From: JBNKLG01 sp050292235
Lineage (GTDB): Bacteria > Pseudomonadota > Gammaproteobacteria > Chromatiales > Chromatiaceae
Assembly: GCA_050292235.1 (NCBI GenBank)
Contig: JBNKLG010000055.1
Span: 1 to 17,493 of the forward strand
Length of the DNA stretch: 17,493 nucleotides
Direction: 5' to 3'
Positions 1 to 6,811 of this stretch are shown piece by piece. A program made the translations under genes and the position numbers. The notes below the pieces were generated by a model. It was not told the DNA's origin. It ran no database searches and saw nothing but the letters and a program-made list of their open reading frames with translations. Every line of letters starts with the position of its first letter. Position 1 is the first letter of the stretch.

Positions 1-84
1 GAAGCAGCGGAAGCGGCCTACAACCTATTTTGCAAGCACTTTCTCTCCATTCGCGAGGCCTTCGGCCTGACCGCCAAGGGCTGA
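1..84 (+). CDS. C-terminal fragment of an unidentified protein (5' end outside window)
   Basis: Frame 1 is open from the window edge to a TGA at 82-84 and encodes 27 residues ending in REAFGLTAKG. The composition (Ala/Glu-rich, then amphipathic with KHFLSIREAF) looks like an ordinary soluble protein tail ending in a helix. I cannot assign a family from so few residues. It converges on the minus-strand hrpA-like remnant and overlaps the nonconserved tail of that frame. The call rests only on the open frame at the edge and on the absence of any better explanation for this stretch. Confidence 0.45.
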   Translation, partial: EAAEAAYNLFCKHFLSIREAFGLTAKG

Positions 85-299
85 TGCCCAGACCTGTTCA
101 GCCGCTGGCCACGACAAACCAGCGGCTGATCCTCAAAACGCCAGCGTTTTTCCAGCCGTTTCAGAGAGACCGGAAAGGCAGTGCCCACCTCCTGAGCAAA
201 GAGGGATATCCGTAACTCCTCGAACAGCCAACGCATCCCTTCCAACCGCACCTCAATGCAGCCCTGCTGCCCGCTTGCACTCGATCCGGAATCAATCCA
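18..299 (-). pseudogene. hrpA: Remnant of the 3' end of an HrpA-type ATP-dependent RNA helicase gene
   Basis: A minus-strand frame is open between a TAA at 300-302 and a TAG ending at 18. Its part at about 141-251 encodes RWLFEELRISLFAQ, then EVGTAFPVSLKRLEKRW. This closely resembles the extreme C-terminus of HrpA helicases (end of the DUF3418 region), where a motif like RWxxEELRVSLFAQELGTxxPVSxKRLEKxW normally ends the protein. No helicase core, OB fold or other DUF3418 sequence lies upstream: an in-frame stop is reached about 16 codons before the motif, and beyond that is the DUF779 gene. The frame also runs about 40 codons past the usual HrpA end, with nonconserved sequence. I infer a decayed fragment left by a deletion or replacement. 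The family match is from memory of the motif, not from a search. Confidence 0.68.
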
Positions 300-370
300 T
301 TAGGGACATCGCAATAGGTCGATAACAAAGCCATGGGACAGTCGGCTTGATTGGCCTTTCTTTAGCTGCC

Positions 371-390
371 CCGCGAGGGCTGGATCGCGG
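371..390 (-). terminator. Weak stem-loop downstream of the DUF779 gene
   Basis: Perfect 6-bp arms CCGCGA (371-376) and TCGCGG (385-390) flank an 8-nt loop, 15 nt past the DUF779 stop in the direction of transcription. There is no T-run after the stem on the minus strand, so this is at best a weak or factor-assisted terminator of the aldB-DUF779 unit. Confidence 0.25.
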
Positions 391-404
391 TCTAGGATCA
401 AAAC

Positions 405-773
405 TCAGAGTGGATTGGCCGCCAACTCCCCCCACTCCTCATCGGTAAAGAGACGCGAGCGGGTGAGAAAAGCCATGCCCTCTGAGCCCTCCAGGGAGAA
501 GGTGCCGCCCTGCCCTTCGGTCACATCGATAATGAGCTGGGTGTGCTGCCAGTATTCGTATTGGGATTTGCTGATATAAAAGGGACTGCCACCAATCTCG
601 CCCAGAAGAACATCGCGCTCTGGCGTCACGGTAATCTCGCCGGGCAGATAGCAGTTGGCGGCACTGCCATCACAACAGCCACCAGACTGATGAAACATGA
701 CCGGGCCATGCTTGCTCTTGAGGATTTCGATCAGAGCCAGTGCGGCCTCGGTGGCTACCACACGTTCTACCAT
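405..773 (-). CDS. DUF779 domain-containing protein, aldehyde dehydrogenase partner
   Basis: The 122-residue product matches the DUF779 family in length and in its cysteine signature SGGCCDGSAANC (about residues 30-41). The motif suggests a metal site or redox-active cysteines. The family is known mainly as a small gene next to ExaC/AldB-type aldehyde dehydrogenases, and its biochemical role is not established. The same arrangement holds here: it lies 72 nt downstream of the dehydrogenase gene on the same strand, so it is probably co-transcribed from the sigma-54 promoter upstream of aldB. The start is the ATG at 771-773, preceded by AGGAG with about 7 nt spacing. No signal peptide or membrane segment is visible, so the protein should be cytoplasmic. 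Family assignment is confident, function is not. Confidence 0.9.
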   Translation of the reverse strand: MVERVVATEAALALIEILKSKHGPVMFHQSGGCCDGSAANCYLPGEITVTPERDVLLGEIGGSPFYISKSQYEYWQHTQLIIDVTEGQGGTFSLEGSEGMAFLTRSRLFTDEEWGELAANPL

Positions 774-788
774 CTTGCACTCCTTGCA

Positions 789-823
789 AAGGGGCGGAAA
801 AGTCTCCGTTTCCCCGCCCCCTT
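789..823 (-). other. Intercistronic stem-loop between aldB and the DUF779 gene
   Basis: On the minus strand, an AAGGGG-CGG arm pairs with CCG-CCCCTT across a short loop, with one bulged G and a weaker A/T-G/T upper part. The structure occupies most of the 72-nt gap and ends just before the Shine-Dalgarno of the downstream gene. No T-run follows, so partial termination, RNA processing or transcript stabilisation are more likely than full termination. A 12-bp palindrome, ATCAAATTTGAT, lies at 835-846 beside it, running into the aldB stop codon. Confidence 0.45.
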
Positions 824-845
824 ACCCAGGTCAAATCAAATTTGA

Positions 846-2366
846 TCAGAAAAAGCCGAGTTTTTGTTCGGCGTAGCTCACCAGGAGATTCTTGGTCTGC
901 TGGTAATGGTCCAGCATCATCTTATGGGTTTCACGACCAATGCCCGATTCCTTGTAACCACCAAAAGCGGCATGGGCCGGATAGGCGTGGTAGCAGTTGG
1001 TCCAGACTCTACCGGCTTTGATGGCACGACCCATGCGATAGGCCAGATTACCGTTTCGGGTCCAGACTCCGGCACCCAGACCATAGAGGGTGTCGTTGGC
1101 GATGGCCAGGGCCTCCGCCTCATCCTTGAAGGTGGTTACGGCCAGCACCGGACCGAAGATCTCCTCCTGGAAAATGCGCATTTTGTTGTGGCCCTTAAAC
1201 AGGGTTGGCTGCACGTAGAAGCCGCCAGCCAGATCACCAGACATTTCCTGTTGCGAACCACCGATCAGACATTCGGCACCCTCTTCCTTACCCAGATCCA
1301 GATAGGAGGTGATCTTGGTGAGCTGCTCTTTGGATGCCTGGGCACCCATCATGGTGTCGGTATCCAGGGGATCGCCCTGGGTGATGGCCTCGATGCGTTG
1401 CAGACAGCGGGCCATGAAGTCCTCGTAGATGTCTTCCTGAATCAAAGCGCGGGAGGGGCAGGTACAGACCTCACCCTGATTGAAGGCAAAGAGCACCAGC
1501 CCCTCGATCGCTTTATCGAGAAAGTCATCCTCCTTTTCCATCACATCCGAAAAGAAGATATTGGGCGATTTGCCACCCAGTTCCAAAGTGGCCGGAATCA
1601 GATTATTGGCCGCCGCCTGGGCAATGAGACGTCCGGTCGTGGTGGAGCCGGTAAAGGCGATCTTGGCAATCCGGGTGCTGGTAGCCAGGGGCATGCCTGC
1701 TTCACGCCCGTAGCCATTGACCACATTGAGTACACCGGGAGGCAGCAGATCGGCAATCAGCTCAACCAGGATCAGCAGTGAAATCGGGGTGGATTCAGCT
1801 GGCTTCAGCACCACGCAGTTGCCCGCACCCAGGGCCGGGGCCAGTTTCCAGGCTGCCATGAGAATGGGGAAATTCCAGGGAATGATCTGACCCACCACGC
1901 CCAGGGGTTCGTGGAAATGGTAGGCCACAGTGTTCTCGTCCAGATCGCTGATAGCGCCCTCCTGGGCGCGCAGGGCACCGGCAAAATAGCGGAAATGGTC
2001 AACAGAGAGGGGAATATCTGCCGCCAGAGTCTCGCGAACCGGCTTGCCGTTATCCACGGTCTCGGCATAGGCCAGCATTTCCAGGTTTTGCTCTATGCGG
2101 TCTGCGATACGCAGCAGTATGTTTGCCCGTGCGGCGGGCGGGGTCCTGCCCCAGGCATCTGTTGCGGCATGGGCAGCATCCAGGGCCTTCTCGACATCCT
2201 CCGCACCTGAACGGGCCGCCTGGGTATAGACCTTGCCGGAGATGGGGGTGATCACATCAAAATAGGTACCCTTGACCGGCGGCGTCCACTGCCCCCCAAT
2301 GAAGTTGTCGTATTGGGCTTTGTACTGAACCTTGGCATCGGCATGGCCGGGAGCGGCATAGCGCAT
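846..2366 (-). CDS. aldB: NAD-dependent (acet)aldehyde dehydrogenase, AldB/ExaC/AcoD type
   Basis: This 506-residue enzyme is full length for the AldB/ExaC/AcoD group, which oxidises acetaldehyde and related aldehydes to acids with NAD(P)+ in the cytoplasm. Visible hallmarks are the cofactor-binding segment IIPWNFP, the FTGSTTTGR glycine motif, the general-base Glu in LELGGKSP, and the nucleophile region FNQGEVCTCPSR. There the first Cys (about residue 301) aligns with the catalytic Cys of ALDHs. The EVCTCPSR variant is typical of this subgroup. The chosen ATG (2364-2366) has AAGGAG 7 nt upstream; an upstream in-frame extension to 2408 lacks such a site. The gene is divergent from an AcoR-type activator and downstream of a -24/-12 promoter, so expression is probably inducible and sigma-54 dependent. 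Likely inducers are ethanol, acetoin or an aldehyde, but the sequence does not say which. Confidence 0.95.
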   Translation of the reverse strand: MRYAAPGHADAKVQYKAQYDNFIGGQWTPPVKGTYFDVITPISGKVYTQAARSGAEDVEKALDAAHAATDAWGRTPPAARANILLRIADRIEQNLEMLAYAETVDNGKPVRETLAADIPLSVDHFRYFAGALRAQEGAISDLDENTVAYHFHEPLGVVGQIIPWNFPILMAAWKLAPALGAGNCVVLKPAESTPISLLILVELIADLLPPGVLNVVNGYGREAGMPLATSTRIAKIAFTGSTTTGRLIAQAAANNLIPATLELGGKSPNIFFSDVMEKEDDFLDKAIEGLVLFAFNQGEVCTCPSRALIQEDIYEDFMARCLQRIEAITQGDPLDTDTMMGAQASKEQLTKITSYLDLGKEEGAECLIGGSQQEMSGDLAGGFYVQPTLFKGHNKMRIFQEEIFGPVLAVTTFKDEAEALAIANDTLYGLGAGVWTRNGNLAYRMGRAIKAGRVWTNCYHAYPAHAAFGGYKESGIGRETHKMMLDHYQQTKNLLVSYAEQKLGFF

Positions 2367-2434
2367 AGGAAATCTCCTTCGATTGTGGCTAAGAGGAATC
2401 ATCAACACCGGTACACAACCGGCTGCTCTCTCAG

Positions 2435-2450
2435 GGCAAGGCCCATGCCA
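2435..2450 (-). promoter_or_regulatory. Sigma-54 (-24/-12) promoter of aldB
   Basis: The minus strand reads TGGCATGGGCCTTGCC. This fits the RpoN consensus TGGCAC-N5-TTGCW with the invariant GG and GC at the required spacing of 10 intervening bases; deviations are T for C at the end of the -24 element and C after TTGC. It would start transcription near 2424, leaving a leader of about 58 nt before the aldB ATG. A sigma-54 activator gene is the immediate divergent neighbour, which strengthens the call. Confidence 0.8.
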
Positions 2451-2487
2451 ACAACTAACCCACTGATATCAAAAGACACCCACCCCC

Positions 2488-2545
2488 GTCACGCCACCAA
2501 TGACACGTCTCAGACCGTGACACTGTTCCAAAATGACACAGTCAC
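2488..2545. promoter_or_regulatory. Candidate upstream activating sequences for the AcoR-type activator
   Basis: Three direct TGACAC repeats lie at 2501-2506, 2518-2523 and 2534-2539, spaced 17 and 16 bp. Inverted partners are present: GTCA at 2488-2491 faces TGAC at 2501-2504, and GTGAC at 2517-2521 faces GTCAC at 2541-2545, with inner arms ACTGT/ACAGT. They start about 40 bp and end about 95 bp upstream of the -24 element, a normal place for enhancer-binding sites. That the neighbouring activator binds them is inference. Confidence 0.6.
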
Positions 2546-2625
2546 TCGCCCAGAATGTAACTTTGACTTGCCTCTCAACCTCAAAGGCATATAGTCGAGG
2601 GAGATCCAATCTTTGAGGTGTGGTC

Positions 2626-4596
2626 ATGGGAACTCAGGCAATGACCAAAAGAACCAGCGCTGCCCTGCGGCAGGCCCGTTTTCAACTGACCGAAATCGGC
2701 GAAATTCCCGAGAATATCCCTGTGGACGCACTGGTGGCCCGTTCCTGGATGCGCAGCTTTCAGGCGGGACTCATGCCCACCGGACGTCTGTCCGGGGATG
2801 TCCACTTGAGCCATACCCAGCTCAGTCAGAACCTGGATCGACATCAGACCTGGCTGGCCCATGCCAGACCGGTGATGAGCTACCTCTATGACCAGACCCG
2901 TGACACCGACAGCATGGTGATCCTGGCCGATGAGCGCGGTTTGCTGCTGCAATCCATCGGCGATCCAGACATCCTCACCCGCGCCCAGCGAGTGGCGCTT
3001 TCGCCTGGTGCCTGCTGGCATGAGCAGTATCGCGGCACCAACGCCATCGGCACGGCACTGGCCGAGGCGGCCCCCGTGGTCATCAACGGACCGGAACACT
3101 ATCTGGAACGCAACACCTTCCTCACCTGCGCCGCCGCCCCGGTAGCGGCACCGGATGGGCGTCTGCTGGGGGTATTGGACATCTCCGGCGACCATCGCCG
3201 TCACCATCCTCACACCTTCTGTCTGGTGCGCTCGGCGGCACAGATGATCGAAAACGGCCTATTCAAGGCCCAGCATGGTGCCGATCTGCAACTGCGTTTT
3301 CATCCCCTTTCTGAAGGCATCGGCACCCTGGCCGAAGGGGTTGCCGCCCTCTCGGGCGATGGCTACCTCATCGGTGCCAACCGGGCCGCCCTGGACATCC
3401 TGGGCCTGACCCCCATCGACCTGGGTATCGTCCATCTGGAACAACTGTTTGCCAGTCGCCTGGGAAATCTGCTCAAGGCCGCCAGCCAGCGCCAAGGTGA
3501 GCCCATGCCGCTACAACTGATCAAAGGAAAACACCTCTTCGTCCGGATTCACCTGGGACGACACCACACCGTCACCCAGAACGCAGTCCCCCGCCCTGAA
3601 CCCAGTACAGATGCCCTGACCAAACTAAATACCGGCTGCCAGCACATTCAAGCCCTCATCACCAAAGCGCGCAAGGTGGTGGCAAAGCCCATCCCAGTGC
3701 TGTTGCAGGGGGAATCCGGCGCCGGCAAAGAGGTCTTCGCCAAGGCCATGCACCAGTCCGGCCCCCGTGCCGACCGCCCCTTCATCGCCGTGGATTGCTC
3801 CGCCCTGCCGGAAAACCTGATCGAGGCCGAACTCTTCGGCTACGCCCCAGGTGCCTTTACCGGTGCCCGGCGCGATGGATTTCCTGGTCGTATTCGCGAG
3901 GCCGAAGGGGGTACCCTGCTGCTGGACGAGATCGGTGATATGCCGTTGGTAATGCAAAGCCGTCTGCTCCGAGTGCTGCAAGAGCGTCAGATAACGCCAC
4001 TGGGCAGCAGCAAGGCGATAGCAGTTGACTTTGCCCTCATCTGTGCCACCCATCGCCACCTGAAAAGCGAAGTCGATGCCGGACGTTTCCGCGCCGATCT
4101 CTACTACCGACTCAATGGACTAACGCTGATGCTCCCGGCCCTGCGCGAGCGTCAGGATTTCACCCAACTGCTCGAACGTTTGATCAACGAATCAGCGCCC
4201 CATCCAGGCGTCTATCTGGATGCCCAGGTAGCCACTGCCTTCAGCACCTACGCCTGGCCTGGCAACCTGCGCCAACTGACCAACGCCCTGCGCACCGCCT
4301 GCGCCTTGCTGGACGATGGGGAAAAGCGCATCAGCTGGCCCCATCTTCCCGACGATCTGGCCGAAGCACTGCGTCAAGCCTCATTGACTAAGCCGCTCAA
4401 CCCGCTCAGCAGTATCAATAATCTGGAGGACCTCTCAGCCGCTGCCATAAAGCAGACCATAGAGACCAGTGGCGGCAACATGAGCGAGGCCGCACGACGA
4501 CTGGGCATCAGCCGCAACACACTCTATCGCAAGCTGAAAAAGAGCCGGTCTGCCACGGGGCATGACAAAGCCCATCGCATCCAACTCAAACATTGA
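2626..4596 (+). CDS. acoR: AcoR-type sigma-54-dependent transcriptional activator (GAF-AAA+-Fis HTH)
   Basis: This 656-residue bacterial enhancer-binding protein should activate sigma-54 promoters, most likely that of the divergent aldB. The N-terminal third is a GAF-type sensory region like that of AcoR. The central AAA+ domain has Walker A GESGAGKE (362-369), the sigma-54-contacting GAFTGA loop (409-414) and Walker B LLLDE (431-435). A Fis-type helix-turn-helix (about 616-639, SEAARRLGISRNTLYRKL) ends the protein. No receiver domain is seen, so control is by a ligand rather than phosphorylation; the effector is unknown. The start is the ATG at 2626, with GAGG about 6 nt upstream; GTG at 2620 and ATG at 2641 are alternatives. 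Only a poor sigma-70-like promoter (TATAGT at 2590-2595) is visible. Family is certain, the symbol is by analogy. Confidence 0.93.
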   Translation: MGTQAMTKRTSAALRQARFQLTEIGEIPENIPVDALVARSWMRSFQAGLMPTGRLSGDVHLSHTQLSQNLDRHQTWLAHARPVMSYLYDQTRDTDSMVILADERGLLLQSIGDPDILTRAQRVALSPGACWHEQYRGTNAIGTALAEAAPVVINGPEHYLERNTFLTCAAAPVAAPDGRLLGVLDISGDHRRHHPHTFCLVRSAAQMIENGLFKAQHGADLQLRFHPLSEGIGTLAEGVAALSGDGYLIGANRAALDILGLTPIDLGIVHLEQLFASRLGNLLKAASQRQGEPMPLQLIKGKHLFVRIHLGRHHTVTQNAVPRPEPSTDALTKLNTGCQHIQALITKARKVVAKPIPVLLQGESGAGKEVFAKAMHQSGPRADRPFIAVDCSALPENLIEAELFGYAPGAFTGARRDGFPGRIREAEGGTLLLDEIGDMPLVMQSRLLRVLQERQITPLGSSKAIAVDFALICATHRHLKSEVDAGRFRADLYYRLNGLTLMLPALRERQDFTQLLERLINESAPHPGVYLDAQVATAFSTYAWPGNLRQLTNALRTACALLDDGEKRISWPHLPDDLAEALRQASLTKPLNPLSSINNLEDLSAAAIKQTIETSGGNMSEAARRLGISRNTLYRKLKKSRSATGHDKAHRIQLKH

Positions 4597-4615
4597 TTTT
4601 CTGTAAAAGAGGTCA

Positions 4616-4656
4616 GGCAACTTGATATCAACCTGTTACTTTGAGATCAAGCTGCC
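4616..4656. terminator. Long imperfect stem-loop between convergent genes
   Basis: GGCA (4616-4619) pairs with TGCC (4653-4656), CTTGAT (4621-4626) with ATCAAG (4646-4651), and TCAA (4628-4631) with TTGA (4641-4644). Single mismatches separate the blocks, and the loop is 9 nt. It fills the gap between the stop of the activator gene and the stop of the convergent membrane-protein gene, so it could end both transcripts. There is no clear T-run on either side, so it is not a canonical intrinsic terminator. Confidence 0.5.
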
Positions 4657-4676
4657 CCCTTCGATGTACCCCTGAA

Positions 4677-6014
4677 TCAATGGCGTAGTTTCGCCAAGAC
4701 TAATTTGATGTGATCGCTATGACGTTCAACCGCAGCGGCCAGGATAATGGTGGAGATACCCAGTATGGTCATGCCCATCCAGTTACCCAGATCAAGGCTA
4801 CCCATGATATCGACCAGCAGAGTGACCAGACCTGCTACGGTCATGGGCAGACCGAGGCGCAGCTGGAGAGTCCTATCGCTGATATAGCCGAGGTGGGTCA
4901 CTGAACCTGACAAAACCATGGCAATGACACCGCTCAACGCACCGGGCCATAGGATCAGCTGTATTGCAGAGACCAGCAGGCCAATATTGAGAATAGCGTT
5001 GGCGTATGCCCGTCTGTTTTTGCCTGTGCGCAGGTAAAGATCCATAAGGGCGGTGGTTATGACGCCAAAAAACAGCAGCGAGACCCACTGGGTATCCCAG
5101 TGCCACAAGCGAACAGCCATCTCGCCCAGGGCGCTCGCTACAGCGATGGCCGGAAAGAGCGAGACCTTTTCAAGAAAGCCTTTAACAGTATCCAGTTCGG
5201 TGATTGACTGAGCGATTTGTCGAAGGATCAGATAGGCGATGAAGGCCAGACTGAGAATGGCAACGCTCTCTTCTGCATAGAGGTAAGCACTACGAACCAG
5301 CATAACGGCCAGCGGAAGCAGTGTCAGCCCCATGGCCACAACACCCTCGAAGGTTTTCAGTGCCAGCACTTTAGTTCTTTGCGCCATGAAATACCTATGG
5401 CTGAGCAGCACGACGGGCAGTATCAACAGACTGACAATACCTATTGCGCGAACAGGTAGCATAAGGAGGAGAAGATTCAAAATCAGCATCCAGCTCAGTT
5501 GGCGCGAAACAGGCCTTGCCAGCACGCTATAACTGACCCGTGCCTGAATCCAGAGGAGCAGCACACTGCCTGCCAGCAGATACCAGACGGTATCTATCGA
5601 GCCTGCACTCCAGACAGCAAAGTCGGGATAGTGGATATTCGCTGGCATACCCTGCAGTGCGCTATAGAGCATGGCTGCCAAAATCGTGAACACAGCCGTG
5701 ATGGAGATCAGACTCAAAGTCAGGAAGAGGCGAGCACTCTTTTGCTCTTGCAGCCATCGGCTGGTTCCGAAGCCCAGCAGCGTCAGAAGCGCTGTCTCTC
5801 CGAGGAGCAGACCATAGCGATAGAGATCTGTGCTCGCCTCCCAGTGTTGAAACAGAAAAAGAGCGATGGCCAGAATCGTAACGCCGCCACCCAGCAGGCG
5901 CAGCACCGTGGATATCTGCAGATACCCAGCCAGGCGGGTACGCCAATCGGATAAGGGTTGATCAGATAGGTCTGAGGAAATGTCATCGGTGGAAAACTCG
6001 AGTTGATGGTTCAT
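4677..6014 (-). CDS. Polytopic inner-membrane protein of unknown family, coupled to pspA
   Basis: I do not recognise this 445-residue protein. A soluble acidic N-terminus of about 35 residues is followed by roughly 11 to 13 hydrophobic segments covering almost the whole length, for example near 38-57, 66-84, 94-118, 224-245, 338-356 and 415-432. It ends in a short basic tail. No transporter or enzyme signature stands out; a distant DUF2157-like membrane protein is possible but unproven. Its ATG overlaps the TGA of the PspA-family gene by 4 nt (ATGA), so the two are translationally coupled and probably act together at the inner membrane. A membrane anchor or sensor for the PspA-like protein, in place of PspB/PspC, is a reasonable inference. 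Confidence 0.85.
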   Translation of the reverse strand: MNHQLEFSTDDISSDLSDQPLSDWRTRLAGYLQISTVLRLLGGGVTILAIALFLFQHWEASTDLYRYGLLLGETALLTLLGFGTSRWLQEQKSARLFLTLSLISITAVFTILAAMLYSALQGMPANIHYPDFAVWSAGSIDTVWYLLAGSVLLLWIQARVSYSVLARPVSRQLSWMLILNLLLLMLPVRAIGIVSLLILPVVLLSHRYFMAQRTKVLALKTFEGVVAMGLTLLPLAVMLVRSAYLYAEESVAILSLAFIAYLILRQIAQSITELDTVKGFLEKVSLFPAIAVASALGEMAVRLWHWDTQWVSLLFFGVITTALMDLYLRTGKNRRAYANAILNIGLLVSAIQLILWPGALSGVIAMVLSGSVTHLGYISDRTLQLRLGLPMTVAGLVTLLVDIMGSLDLGNWMGMTILGISTIILAAAVERHSDHIKLVLAKLRH

Positions 6015-6664
6015 GATGCTGTCTCCTCCATCAGCATTTTGAGTTCAGCCCGTCGCGCCCTTAGCTGCTCCTCACGTTGAAAACGCTCTTCCAGAGGATC
6101 TTCCAGAATCATGGCTGCCACCGCTTCAGACCGCATTTCCCGACGCGTGATATCCAGCTCCCAGCGATCAAATGCTTTTTCGGTGCTGTCCGTATCGTCG
6201 GGTGCAGACAGCAGGTTCTTTTCAGCCCTGGCCGTCAGATCGCGACCGCGAAATTCTCTGAGGCGTTGTTCATCCTGACCGAGTTTCTGTTCCAGTTTCG
6301 ACAGATTGTCTGAGAGGCGAGCCTGCAAGTCAGTGGATTGCGTCCGCTGTTGCTCCAGACGCTGAATCAACTGAGTGCAGCTATCACGGCGCTCCAGGCA
6401 GGCCAAAGCCTGTGTTTCATCGGTAGCGGCCAGTAATTTGGCCCTTCGAACCCAGTTCTGCTCATCCTGTCTGGCCTGAGCCAATTGTGCGCCAAGCTGT
6501 TCGATGTCGCGGCGGGCGCGTGATTGCTGGAGTTTGAGGCGTGCGATGGCATCGCGGCTCTCTTGCAGGGCCGCATCAATGACGGCATCGTGATTTTCGA
6601 TCCGATTGACCGCCTCATCCAGGTGAGACTTTACGGATATTGACAGGCGTTTGAAGATACTCAT
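6011..6664 (-). CDS. PspA/IM30-family protein
   Basis: The 217-residue product is close to the usual PspA length. It starts with an amphipathic MSIFKRLSISVKSHLDEAV segment like the membrane-binding helix of PspA/Vipp1. Almost all the rest is predicted coiled coil, rich in Arg, Gln, Glu and Leu. PspA-family proteins bind stressed inner membrane and form ESCRT-III-like assemblies. The ATG (6662-6664) has a strong GGGAGAGAG site upstream. It lies 147 nt downstream of the XRE regulator gene and is coupled to a membrane protein gene downstream. No PspF, PspB or PspC gene is present in the window, so this is not the classical psp operon. A promoter-like element resembling that of the regulator lies about 100-130 nt upstream. 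Family call confident; a role in membrane stress is by analogy. Confidence 0.9.
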   Translation of the reverse strand: MSIFKRLSISVKSHLDEAVNRIENHDAVIDAALQESRDAIARLKLQQSRARRDIEQLGAQLAQARQDEQNWVRRAKLLAATDETQALACLERRDSCTQLIQRLEQQRTQSTDLQARLSDNLSKLEQKLGQDEQRLREFRGRDLTARAEKNLLSAPDDTDSTEKAFDRWELDITRREMRSEAVAAMILEDPLEERFQREEQLRARRAELKMLMEETAS

Positions 6665-6767
6665 TTACTCTCTCCCGTTGTTTGTGTCGGTATGGAGAGC
6701 ATTCGCCATTTTGATATATTTTGCTACTAAAAACGAAATAGTTTATCCCTACAATCCTTTTGGTATT

Positions 6768-6796
6768 GAAATACAGTACGTTTACCTGATTGCAAA
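6768..6796 (-). promoter_or_regulatory. Candidate promoter of the pspA-membrane protein unit
   Basis: On the minus strand TTTGCAAT is followed after 14 nt by GTATTTC, that is, a -35-like TTGCAA and a -10-like TATTTC with a 16-bp spacer. The -10 overlaps an inverted repeat GTATTGAAATAC (6763-6774). The same TTTGCAAT-N14-GTATT layout precedes the XRE regulator gene. Neither hexamer is close to consensus, so the call depends on this match. Confidence 0.45.
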
Positions 6797-6811
6797 CCAG
6801 AGTTCCATCAA

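Noticed and set aside
300..404. Run of about 33 sense codons directly in frame after the DUF779 stop
   Set aside because: It could have suggested stop-codon read-through or a lost C-terminal extension, but the DUF779 protein already has its usual length and the translated tail matches nothing I know. Chance is the simpler explanation.
864..1781. 305-codon plus-strand open frame antisense to aldB
   Set aside because: It lies fully inside a firmly identified dehydrogenase gene, has a composition like an antisense frame (Gly, His and Gln rich), no ribosome-binding site and no recognisable family.
2563..2595. Sigma-70 promoter for the acoR-type gene (TTGACT ... TATAGT)
   Set aside because: The hexamers are acceptable but the spacer is 21 bp, outside the functional range, so I do not call it as a feature.
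6791..6807. Sigma-54-like element upstream of pspA on the minus strand (TGGAAC, 6 nt, TTGCA)
   Set aside because: Classical pspA is sigma-54 dependent, so this was tempting, but GG and GC are one base too far apart and RpoN is strict on spacing. No PspF-type activator gene is near.
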